A stretch of 20,622 nt of DNA from a virus: the IMG/VR virus record IMGVR_UViG_3300045256_000483, positions 1 to 20,622 of that record; one strand, given 5' to 3'. Of this stretch, positions 1 to 4,801 are shown in pieces. Under the pieces are notes generated by a model. The model made no database searches, had not been told where the DNA came from, and saw only the letters and a list, made by a program, of their open reading frames with translations. The translations under genes and the position numbers were made by a program. The number at the start of each line of letters is the position of its first letter. Position 1 is the first letter of the stretch.

Positions 1-182
1 TGATTCGGCTCGAGTTTGATTCGGCTCGGATCTGGCTCGGCTCGGGCTTTGATTCGGCTCGGGCTTTGATTCGGCTCGGGCTTTGATTCGGCTCGAGTTT
101 GATTCGGCTCGGATCTGGCTCGGCTCGGGCTTTGATTCGGCTCGGATCTGGCTCGGCTCGGGCTTTGATTCGGCTCGGGCTT
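1..182. repeat. GC-rich 16/17-bp tandem minisatellite
   Basis: Eleven head-to-tail units are visible and the array continues off the left edge. There are four unit types: A = TGATTCGGCTCGAGTT, B = TGATTCGGCTCGGATC, C = TGGCTCGGCTCGGGCTT and D = TGATTCGGCTCGGGCTT. Their order is A-B-C-D-D-A-B-C-B-C-D, so the array shows a higher-order A-B-C module. It is far richer in GC than its surroundings. The units are not multiples of three and no ATG, GTG or TTG start lies inside on the minus strand. The plus strand is broken by TGA in every frame. I therefore do not read it as coding. It lies just beyond the terminator of the leftward operon. The role is unknown; a genome-end, origin or protein-binding array are possibilities. 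Confidence 0.9.
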
Positions 183-192
183 TATCTTAAAT

Positions 193-215
193 AAAAAAAG
201 ACCGCGAATGCGGTC
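193..215 (-). terminator. Intrinsic terminator of the leftward operon
   Basis: On the minus strand GACCGC-ATTC-GCGGTC forms a perfect 6-bp GC-rich stem with a 4-nt loop, followed directly by seven T residues. It sits about 30 bp after the stop of the second leftward gene, as expected for an operon-ending terminator. Confidence 0.88.
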
Positions 216-244
216 ATTAAAGTTTGAGCAATGATTGAGACTTG

Positions 245-580
245 CTAGTTAATCAATGTTTGCAAGTAGTTATAGTCTAGATCTTTATTGAAACAGAACC
301 GGTAAAAAACTGCTGTTTCATAGATTGCCTGTAACCTTAACAAGTCTTTTTGCGTTTGCGTTAGATATTTGTCCTGTTTGACTTTTGACCAGCAATCGAT
401 TGAAACATTCAATAGTTTTTGCCAAAGTTCAGACGGCAAAAGATTGCTATTTGCTGGATAGAGATAGACGGTTTCAAACATATCGTCTTCGGGCAAATAT
501 GCCTTTGCGATTTTTTCGCCGTTACGTTTGAGAATTCTATCCTTTTCGGTTTGCTCTATTGTGTAAATTTCGATTTTCAT
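245..580 (-). CDS. Hypothetical protein, distal gene of the leftward operon
   Basis: This 111-residue protein is not recognised. It starts with a short beta-like segment (MKIEIYTIEQ), has a Tyr-rich YLYP stretch near residue 40, an LWQK motif around residue 53, and a helical C-terminal third ending FYRFCFNK plus a short tail. There is no signal peptide or membrane helix. A good ribosome site (GGAGGG, 8 nt before ATG) supports the start. It follows the 85-aa gene by 16 bp and is followed by a clear terminator. It shares a sparse pattern (RIL, G..[VI]A, Y.L, WQK, FCF.K) and the AAAACTATGAA start context with the upstream gene, which suggests the two are diverged duplicates. A small phage regulator or anti-host protein would fit the position, but nothing shows this. 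Confidence 0.75.
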   Translation of the reverse strand: MKIEIYTIEQTEKDRILKRNGEKIAKAYLPEDDMFETVYLYPANSNLLPSELWQKLLNVSIDCWSKVKQDKYLTQTQKDLLRLQAIYETAVFYRFCFNKDLDYNYLQTLIN

Positions 581-596
581 AGTTTTACCCTCCGTT

Positions 597-854
597 TTAC
601 TTGCCGAAGCAGAAGTCAGTGATAAAATCTAATTCAGCCTGTAATTCATTGGCTGAAATTGTTTTATCGTTTTTGGCTTCTGTTACGTATTTTTGCCAAA
701 AATCTTGGACTGAAACAGATTTTAGCAGATAGTAAGTGCTAATTTCGCCTGTTTTTTTGTCCAATTCTGCTACTCTACTTCCGCAGTAGTAGAGTATTCG
801 CTTAATTTTTGTTTCATTGAACGAAAGTTTGCCAAATGTTTTTTGCTGTTTCAT
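597..854 (-). CDS. Hypothetical protein, first gene of the leftward operon
   Basis: This is an 85-residue soluble protein of unknown family. The N-terminal half reads as beta strands (KIKRILYYCGSRVAELDKKTGEISTYYLL), and the rest is helical with FWQK near residue 53 and a C-terminal FCFGK. The start is supported by AGAGGA 8 nt upstream and by a strong leftward promoter at 908-936, which leaves a leader of about 45 nt containing an inverted repeat. The downstream gene begins 16 bp later and appears distantly related, with the same spacing of RIL, G..[VI]A, WQK and FCF.K. Its opposite orientation to the structural genes suggests an early or accessory function. This is inference only. Confidence 0.75.
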   Translation of the reverse strand: MKQQKTFGKLSFNETKIKRILYYCGSRVAELDKKTGEISTYYLLKSVSVQDFWQKYVTEAKNDKTISANELQAELDFITDFCFGK

Positions 855-883
855 AGTTTTTGTCCTCTTTTTTTGTCAAAATT

Positions 884-898
884 CACGGACTTGCCGTG
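884..898 (-). promoter_or_regulatory. Inverted repeat in the leader of the leftward operon
   Basis: CACGG-N5-CCGTG is a perfect 5-bp inverted repeat lying between the predicted transcription start (about 901) and the ribosome site at 863-868. In RNA it forms a small hairpin and in DNA it could be an operator. The arms are one base short of the CCCGTG word that recurs across the window. Confidence 0.5.
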
Positions 899-907
899 TT
901 AAGTATA

Positions 908-936
908 AGCATACACAAGTTTGACCACCTTGTCAA
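908..936 (-). promoter_or_regulatory. Leftward sigma70-type promoter
   Basis: Read on the minus strand this is TTGACA, a 17-nt spacer, then TATGCT. The -35 box is perfect, the spacing is optimal and the -10 box has four of six consensus bases. It points to the two leftward genes, with a predicted start near position 901. Confidence 0.8.
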
Positions 937-989
937 GAAAAAAATGCACCAACCGCAAAATTTTTTTTACCACCAAAACCACCGCCGAT

Positions 990-1019
990 GTTTCAGCAGT
1001 GAAACGCTGTTTCAGAAAC
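990..1019. promoter_or_regulatory. Operator-like cluster of GTTTCA half-sites
   Basis: GTTTCA (990-995) and TGAAAC (1000-1005) form an inverted pair with a 4-nt spacer. They are followed by the palindrome GTTTC-A-GAAAC (1009-1019). Three half-sites at about 10-bp spacing between two divergent promoters look like a repressor or activator binding site. No partner protein is proven; the helix-turn-helix product at 1244-1813 is one possibility. Confidence 0.4.
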
Positions 1020-1196
1020 GGGTTGCAGGCAAAAAGGGGTTGACTCCCTATGGGGCACGGGGGCTGCTTGTGTGGGGTGTTGCTATAAACACCAAATTTA
1101 AATTAAACAAACCCTCCCCTAAAGCAAAATCCCCTTTATTTTCAACATTTACATAAACACTACCCTACGGATTCTATAAAAAATAATTAATAGTTT

Positions 1197-1225
1197 TTGT
1201 AATTTTCATAAAAAAATGTTATAAT
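1197..1225 (+). promoter_or_regulatory. Rightward extended -10 promoter (copy 1)
   Basis: TTGTAA, a 17-nt spacer, then TATAAT preceded by TGT (an extended -10 element). The block AAAAAAATGTTATAAT is shared with the promoters at 2584 and 10636. The predicted start is near 1232, which leaves a leader of only about 12 nt carrying AAGGAG before the ATG at 1244. Confidence 0.8.
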
Positions 1226-1243
1226 ATACATAAAAGGAGCTTT

Positions 1244-1813
1244 ATGAAAAGTAATTTTGATATAACACCATCTAAAACTGCTAATGTATTGATAGAAAAG
1301 GAGATACGAGAAATTACAGGAGAGACATATGAAACCATTGCCCTGAAGTATGGGACCAGTGTTTCCTATGTAAAAAATGCAAATTATAAAAATATGAACC
1401 CAGAAGCCAGAAAAATTTATCGGAAAAAGAAAGAGAAACTCAAGGAAATAGCTTTAGATACAACAGTTACAGCTCTTGAGCGAGGCAAAACTTTAATTGA
1501 AGAGGCGGATCATCCAAAATATTTAAGTGGAATTGCTGCTATGGGAAAGCTTTCAGATACAATTTATCGTCTGGAAGAAAAATCTCCAACTTCAATTATT
1601 TCAACAAATAGCACAGAAACATATGCGGTGGAATTTTTCCAGTTACTTTTGCAGGAATATTCCTTTGGAGAAGCCTTAGAAGCCTTCCGTGAAGCGGATC
1701 TTAAACCCATTCTTACCCGTGAACAGCAGAAATTAATTGCGGAAAAAATAGAAAAAGGTGAGTTAAACGTGCTGGAAACTGAGGAAGAAACAGATTATTC
1801 AACTAAGGAGTAG
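1244..1813 (+). CDS. Helix-turn-helix protein, candidate small terminase subunit
   Basis: This 189-residue, mostly helical, charged protein has a helix-turn-helix-like segment at about residues 28-48 (TYETIALKYGTSVSYVKNA), followed by a Lys/Glu-rich helix and further helices, ending in an acidic tail. Small terminase subunits typically combine an N-terminal DNA-binding HTH with a helical oligomerisation region and are about this long. No other gene here fits that role, although large terminase is 4.3 kb away and small terminases are usually adjacent. The alternative is a transcription regulator acting on the divergent region upstream. The start is well supported by AAGGAG 4 nt before the ATG and by the promoter at 1197-1225. 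No helix or motif distinguishes the two roles. Confidence 0.7.
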   Translation: MKSNFDITPSKTANVLIEKEIREITGETYETIALKYGTSVSYVKNANYKNMNPEARKIYRKKKEKLKEIALDTTVTALERGKTLIEEADHPKYLSGIAAMGKLSDTIYRLEEKSPTSIISTNSTETYAVEFFQLLLQEYSFGEALEAFREADLKPILTREQQKLIAEKIEKGELNVLETEEETDYSTKE

Positions 1814-1918
1814 TAGTATAAGTTCCCCATAAACTTTAATATAATTCTTTTAGTGGTATTCAACTGAACAAAAAATTCCCCGTGAAAAATAACCTATCAT
1901 AATTTATTTAATAGATTT

Positions 1919-1978
1919 TAAATTAAAAGACCTCCCGCTGCGGCTTTGGTTTGTGGGGACCACGCCGCAGCGGGAGGT
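1919..1978 (-). terminator. Long GC hairpin with U-rich tail, leftward
   Basis: A perfect 15-bp stem (1930-1944 with 1964-1978, core CCTCCCGCTGCGGC) encloses a 19-nt loop that itself holds GTGG-GGA-CCAC. On the minus strand it is followed by TCTTTTAATTT, giving a plausible intrinsic terminator. On the plus strand no T-run follows, so leftward use is favoured. It is one of the most GC-rich elements in the window outside the left-end array. Confidence 0.6.
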
Positions 1979-2035
1979 TAGTTACAAAAGAACACTGAAT
2001 TTAAATTTTTAATTCAGCGGATCACTTAATTCAAC

Positions 2036-2063
2036 ATTCTATATTCTATATTCTATATTTTAT
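2036..2063. repeat. Heptamer repeat array 1 (ATTCTAT)
   Basis: Four units of 7 bp: ATTCTAT three times, then ATTTTAT, with a trailing ATTC. It is the same family as the arrays at 2519, 3268 and 4760 and lies in the same orientation as the 2519 array. Confidence 0.85.
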
Positions 2064-2168
2064 ATTCAATCTCCGCCGTCCAAAAATAAGTGAACGACTG
2101 TTCAGTATAATCATCTGAAAATTGCTTGGAAATCAGATATACTGTTAACCCCCTGCTGTTAATAACAT

Positions 2169-2197
2169 ATTATAATACATTTTTTTAACTTTGTCAA
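2169..2197 (-). promoter_or_regulatory. Consensus leftward promoter
   Basis: On the minus strand TTGACA, a 17-nt spacer and TATAAT give a full sigma70 consensus match in both boxes. The spacer contains an AAAAAAATGTAT block like that of the rightward promoters. No protein gene lies within 1.1 kb downstream on this strand, so its target is probably the small RNA at 1919-2162. Confidence 0.75.
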
Positions 2198-2320
2198 GTC
2201 ATTTTTTTAGCCTCTGTAACTCATTGATTTTAAAGAATTTACAGTCTCACTTTTTTTCATCAAAAAATCCAGACAACTTGTGCCCTTTTCATTTCATTTT
2301 TCACTCCAAAAATGACAGAA

Positions 2321-2360
2321 AATATCCAAAAAAATGGATAAAAATCCAAAAAAATGGATA
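2321..2360. repeat. Tandem 20-bp hairpin iteron, two copies
   Basis: Two adjacent 20-bp units (2321-2340 and 2341-2360) are identical at 19 of 20 positions. Each contains ATCCA-A6-TGGAT, an inverted repeat separated by an A6 loop. They could be paired binding sites or origin iterons. Confidence 0.7.
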
Positions 2361-2447
2361 AATTCCCCTAAAAATAGCCAAAATTAAGGATTTTTCCCAA
2401 TTTTACAGGCTAAAATACCTGTGGAGTGTTGTGTAGAGGCTATACTT

Positions 2448-2469
2448 GAACAACTTTAATAACTTGTTC
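2448..2469. promoter_or_regulatory. Imperfect 22-bp palindrome
   Basis: GAACAA-C-TT-TAAT-AA-C-TTGTTC is symmetrical apart from a central four bases and one mismatch pair. It lies about 115 bp upstream of the promoter at 2584-2612, so it could be an operator or an origin element. No terminator-like T-run follows. Confidence 0.4.
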
Positions 2470-2518
2470 TTCAGAAAATCCTTAACTCCATCCCTAAATT
2501 CTATATTCCCCACCATTT

Positions 2519-2574
2519 ATTCTATATTCTGTATTCTTTATTCATCATTTATCATTTCTCATTCATCATTTTTT
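2519..2574. repeat. Heptamer repeat array 2 (ATTCTAT/ATTCATC type)
   Basis: Eight 7-bp units read ATTCTAT, ATTCTGT, ATTCTTT, ATTCATC, ATTTATC, ATTTCTC, ATTCATC, ATTTTTT. It is the reverse complement in type and order of the array at 3268-3330. A partial copy (ATTCTATATTC) lies just upstream at about 2498. It abuts the promoter at 2584. Confidence 0.85.
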
Positions 2575-2583
2575 ATTTGTTTA

Positions 2584-2612
2584 TTGACTTATCTATAAAA
2601 AAATGTTATAAT
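2584..2612 (+). promoter_or_regulatory. Rightward extended -10 promoter (copy 2)
   Basis: TTGACT, a 17-nt spacer, then TATAAT preceded by TGT. It shares TTATTGACTT and the block AAAAAAATGTTATAAT with copies at 1197 and 10636. It probably drives the lysis, packaging and portal genes from 2677 onward. The predicted start is near 2619. A small inverted repeat, CAATT-AAG-AATTG, lies just after the -10 box. Confidence 0.85.
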
Positions 2613-2676
2613 TCAATTAAGAATTGGTAAATAAAAACAATTTTTTCTTAAAAACCCAAATAAAATCAATAAAACA

Positions 2677-3276
2677 ATGGAAAGTTTATTTTTTATACTT
2701 TTAGCAGTATGGATATTTCTGAAAATTTATGACTTTAAATTCTCCCGCGAATTCATTTTGTATGATTTTAGGGAAGGAAATAAATTTTTCAGAAATAAAC
2801 TAGGATTCCTGGATTTTAAAAAAGCTCTTATTGTCCAATTACTTTTATCAGGAATGTTCTTTGGATTTTATTGGATGGTCCCAAAGTATGCCTTCATATC
2901 TTTGATTCCAGGAATAGGAATAGGATTTTATTTATTCTTTGATCATATAAAAGGAAGAAAAAAACGAAGGGAACTTCAGAAAAGTATATTAAAACAAATA
3001 AGAGAATTGCCAAAAGATCAATATCAAATCCCACAAAATAATCCAAATATACGAATACAACTTTATGAAGGTAAGACACTTGTTTGGCTTAATTATTTCC
3101 GACATATATATTTACTCAGTCATATATATCCTCAAAATTTTGAACATTATGATTACTTTTATAAGATCTTATTTGATGAGTTAAGACGAATTTCAAATCT
3201 TCCTGAAAATAAATGGTTTCCAAAATATAGTAAATATGAAAATAAACCGTTGAAGGAAATAACAAATATAGAATAA
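2677..3276 (+). CDS. Membrane protein of unknown function
   Basis: This 199-residue protein has a hydrophobic N-terminal helix (about residues 3-17) and two adjacent membrane helices (about 49-69 and 71-90). A basic stretch (GRKKRRE) follows, then a soluble C-terminal domain of about 100 residues rich in aromatic residues. It is the first gene after the promoter at 2584. No Shine-Dalgarno site precedes the ATG; the leader is A-rich. The helices and the place next to lysozyme could suggest a lysis role such as a holin or lysis regulator, but the large soluble tail is unusual for a holin and no family is recognised. Its 3' end runs into heptamer array 3. Confidence 0.75.
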   Translation: MESLFFILLAVWIFLKIYDFKFSREFILYDFREGNKFFRNKLGFLDFKKALIVQLLLSGMFFGFYWMVPKYAFISLIPGIGIGFYLFFDHIKGRKKRRELQKSILKQIRELPKDQYQIPQNNPNIRIQLYEGKTLVWLNYFRHIYLLSHIYPQNFEHYDYFYKILFDELRRISNLPENKWFPKYSKYENKPLKEITNIE

Positions 3277-3330
3277 AGAATATAGAATATAGAATGAGAA
3301 ATGATGAATGATGAAGGATGAATGATGAAA
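3268..3330. repeat. Heptamer repeat array 3, holds the lysozyme start
   Basis: Nine 7-bp units read ATAGAAT, AAAGAAT, ATAGAAT, ATAGAAT, GAGAAAT, GATGAAT, GATGAAG, GATGAAT, GATGAAA. These are the reverse complements of the units in array 2, in mirrored order. The array begins inside the last codons of the membrane-protein gene and ends inside the first codons of the lysozyme gene, supplying its ATGATGAAA start. Confidence 0.88.
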
Positions 3331-4173
3331 ATAAAAATGAGAACATCAGAAAGAGGAAAACAATTAATCAAAGAATTTGAAGGTAAATCTTTAAAGGCAT
3401 ATAAAGATTCAGCTGGTTTTTGGACCATAGGATATGGACATCTTATTAAAGATAATGAAAAACATCTTATTGGAAGAGTAATCACGGATAAAGAAGTCAA
3501 TGATTTATTTGCAGAAGATCTTAAAAAAGTTGAAGATGAAGTAAATGAATTGGTTAAAGTTCAATTAAATCAAAATCAATTTGATGCAATAGTTTCATTT
3601 GTTTTTAATATGGGCAAAACAAAATTCAAAAACTCCTCAGTTCTTACCCACCTTAATAATAAAGATTTTGATAAAGCAATGAGATCCCTCCTCCTTTATA
3701 GAAATGTTACTAAAGGAGGTAAGAAAGTTCCTGAAAGAGGATTAATTAGGAGAAGGGAAGCTGAAAAAAAATTATTCCTCACACCAGTTAAAAACATTGA
3801 ACAGCCAACAGAACAAGTCAAACAGGAAGTAAAAGAGGAAATTAAAGATGAGGTGGTATTATCTGAACAAAAAGAAATACAGAATGAAAATGTTATTGAG
3901 AAAGATAAAATTAATATTGAGAAAGTAACAACACATATTTCTAATGCTTTAGATAATATCTACAATGTAGAAACAAGAGTTTCCAGATCATCACTTTTTT
4001 CCGCACTAACAACTAAATTAATAGGATTCCTTCTTCTTATATTTGGAGTTCTTCAGGATAATTACAGAGAAATTTTAATTGCAGCATTTCTGATAGGAAT
4101 AGGACTTCTTTTCCTACATTTTTCAAAGAAGAGAGCTACGGAAAGATTTTTAGCTATATTTAAAAATGATTGA
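3322..4173 (+). CDS. GH24 lysozyme (endolysin) with C-terminal membrane hairpin
   Basis: The endolysin cleaves peptidoglycan glycan strands at lysis. Residues 7-153 match the T4-lysozyme (GH24) fold. E20 in EFEG, D29 in KDS and T35 in WTIGYGH have the same 9- and 6-residue spacing as T4 E11, D20 and T26. Later family motifs FDAIVSFVFNMG and GLIRRREAE are also present. A long charged Lys/Glu linker (about 155-222) follows, then two hydrophobic helices (about 227-244 and 250-267) and a basic tail. Total length is 283, against about 150-170 for the family. There is no N-terminal signal. The membrane hairpin is unusual and suggests an anchored enzyme or an endolysin-holin fusion. The start lies inside a heptamer array; an AAGGATG stretch may act as a weak ribosome site. 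The stop overlaps the next gene by 8 nt. Confidence 0.92.
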   Translation: MMKIKMRTSERGKQLIKEFEGKSLKAYKDSAGFWTIGYGHLIKDNEKHLIGRVITDKEVNDLFAEDLKKVEDEVNELVKVQLNQNQFDAIVSFVFNMGKTKFKNSSVLTHLNNKDFDKAMRSLLLYRNVTKGGKKVPERGLIRRREAEKKLFLTPVKNIEQPTEQVKQEVKEEIKDEVVLSEQKEIQNENVIEKDKINIEKVTTHISNALDNIYNVETRVSRSSLFSALTTKLIGFLLLIFGVLQDNYREILIAAFLIGIGLLFLHFSKKRATERFLAIFKND

Positions 4174-4375
4174 AGATTACATTGATGATCTTATTGCTGA
4201 GGGATTTTCTACCTACGCAGCTGAGATAAAATTTGGAAATTGTAAAACAATAATGATTTTCTTCTGTGAAGATCCGGAAGAAGCTGAAGAATTTGCAGTT
4301 GAAGTTCTTAAAGGAAAGTTTCTTGGAAGCATTATTGTTGATTGGAATATTATAAATGAAGAGGTTAATAGTTAA
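4166..4375 (+). CDS. Small acidic protein of unknown function
   Basis: This 69-residue protein with a strong excess of Asp and Glu has no membrane helix or signal. The pattern suggests an alpha/beta fold (FGNCKTIMIFFCEDPEEAEEFAVEVL). It overlaps the lysozyme stop by 8 nt and the next gene start by 1 nt, so it is probably translated by coupling. It sits inside the lysis cluster, between the lysozyme and the spanin-like gene. It is not recognised; an antiholin-like or regulatory role is only a guess from position. Confidence 0.65.
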   Translation: MIEDYIDDLIAEGFSTYAAEIKFGNCKTIMIFFCEDPEEAEEFAVEVLKGKFLGSIIVDWNIINEEVNS

Positions 4376-4761
4376 TGTTTACTTTTTTAGTATTTCTTAA
4401 AAGAGTAAAAAATTTTTTACTTAAGCATAAAACAAAATTTATTATTGTTATAGTAATTTTAGTGGCTTTTATAACAGCAAAAATTATTACAACCGCATAT
4501 GACAATTATATTTACAATAAACAACAGAAAAAATTGAATGAGTTAGATAAACAAATATCTAATTCAAATATCAATACTCAAACGATTAAAGAAGAAATGA
4601 AAATTAAAAGAGATCAGATTATTAAAATTGATCCTAAAGTAAAACAGAAAAAAGAAGAAATTAAAAATCTAAACAAAACTGTAAATACAAATATTTCTTT
4701 TGATGAAGCTAACAGACTTAGATGCGAAGTATATCCTGAAGATAAAGGATGTTTGAAATGA
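4375..4761 (+). CDS. Membrane-anchored coiled-coil protein, candidate inner spanin (Rz-like)
   Basis: This 128-residue protein has a basic N-terminus, one membrane helix at about residues 21-40 (FIIVIVILVAFITAKIITTA), then a long Lys/Glu coiled coil (about 48-105) and a short Cys-containing end (RLRCEVYPEDKGCLK). An N-terminal anchor with a periplasmic coiled coil is the layout of i-spanins, which link inner and outer membranes for the last step of lysis in Gram-negative hosts. It overlaps the upstream gene by 1 nt and lies next to lysozyme and a holin candidate. Sequence identity to known Rz proteins is not apparent, so the call rests on architecture and context. Confidence 0.6.
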   Translation: MFTFLVFLKRVKNFLLKHKTKFIIVIVILVAFITAKIITTAYDNYIYNKQQKKLNELDKQISNSNINTQTIKEEMKIKRDQIIKIDPKVKQKKEEIKNLNKTVNTNISFDEANRLRCEVYPEDKGCLK

Positions 4762-4801
4762 TGAATGAGAAATGATGAATGAGAAATGATGAATAAGGAA
4801 T
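4760..4801. repeat. Heptamer repeat array 4, holds the next gene's start
   Basis: Six 7-bp units read GATGAAT, GAGAAAT, GATGAAT, GAGAAAT, GATGAAT, AAGGAAT, a 14-bp double period. It is in the same orientation as array 3. It spans the stop of the spanin-like gene and the start at 4786, and offers several ATG and TGA triplets in close succession. Confidence 0.88.

Larger units (their letters stand above)
855..1243. other. Divergent intergenic regulatory region
   Basis: This stretch of about 390 bp separates the leftward operon from the rightward helix-turn-helix gene. It holds a leftward promoter (908-936), an inverted repeat in that operon's leader (884-898), GTTTCA/TGAAAC inverted sites (990-1019), a GC-rich patch at about 1010-1085, and the rightward promoter (1197-1225). 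An open frame on the plus strand at 860-1156 has low-complexity, non-protein-like content and covers the leftward promoter, so it is not called as a gene. Confidence 0.7.
1919..2162 (-). ncRNA. Candidate leftward small RNA of about 240 nt
   Basis: A consensus promoter (2169-2197) points leftward, and about 185 bp from its predicted start lies the 15-bp hairpin with U-rich tail. The predicted transcript carries an imperfect hairpin near its 5' end: CAGTATA (2103-2109) pairs with TATACTG (2138-2144), and TCTGA (2114-2118) pairs with TCAGA (2133-2137). A CTGAATT/AATTCAG hairpin follows near 1996-2018, then the terminator. The only peptide I could read (22 codons from an ATG near 2117) has no ribosome site. 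It covers one heptamer array (2036-2063). I do not recognise it as a known RNA family. The boundaries are inferred from promoter and terminator. Confidence 0.45.
1814..2676. other. Gene-poor intergenic region with several DNA/RNA signals
   Basis: These 863 bp carry no convincing protein gene on either strand. They contain a leftward promoter and a hairpin terminator that bracket a possible small RNA (1919-2162), two arrays of the heptamer repeat family (2036-2063 and 2519-2574), a tandem 20-bp hairpin repeat (2321-2360), ACAGG-N8-CCTGT (2405-2422), a 22-bp imperfect palindrome (2448-2469), and the rightward promoter at 2584-2612. The AT richness, iterons and palindromes would also suit a replication origin, but no single feature proves one. 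Confidence 0.6.

Noticed and set aside
1-182. CRISPR array or repeat-protein gene at the left end
   Set aside because: Units are contiguous without unique spacers, and the 16/17-bp period breaks every coding frame; there is no start codon.
419-622. 67-codon plus-strand frame
   Set aside because: It is the antisense of a better-supported leftward gene that has a ribosome site, promoter and terminator.
1039-1088. TTGACT (1039) with TATAAA (about 1082) as a rightward promoter
   Set aside because: The spacing is about 38 bp, far from the 17-bp optimum, and the promoter at 1197 is much better.
860-1156. 98-codon open frame on the plus strand in the divergent region
   Set aside because: It lies over the leftward promoter and leader, has an unlikely composition, and no family features; read as non-coding.
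1930-1978. Rightward terminator for the gene ending at 1813
   Set aside because: On the plus strand no T-run follows the hairpin; the U-rich tail exists only leftward.
2052-2117. 22-codon peptide on the minus strand inside the candidate small RNA
   Set aside because: There is no ribosome site and its second half is encoded by the heptamer repeat.
3116-3500. Minus-strand open frames around 3116-3500
   Set aside because: They are created by the heptamer repeat (HHSSF-like peptides) and run opposite to two solid genes.
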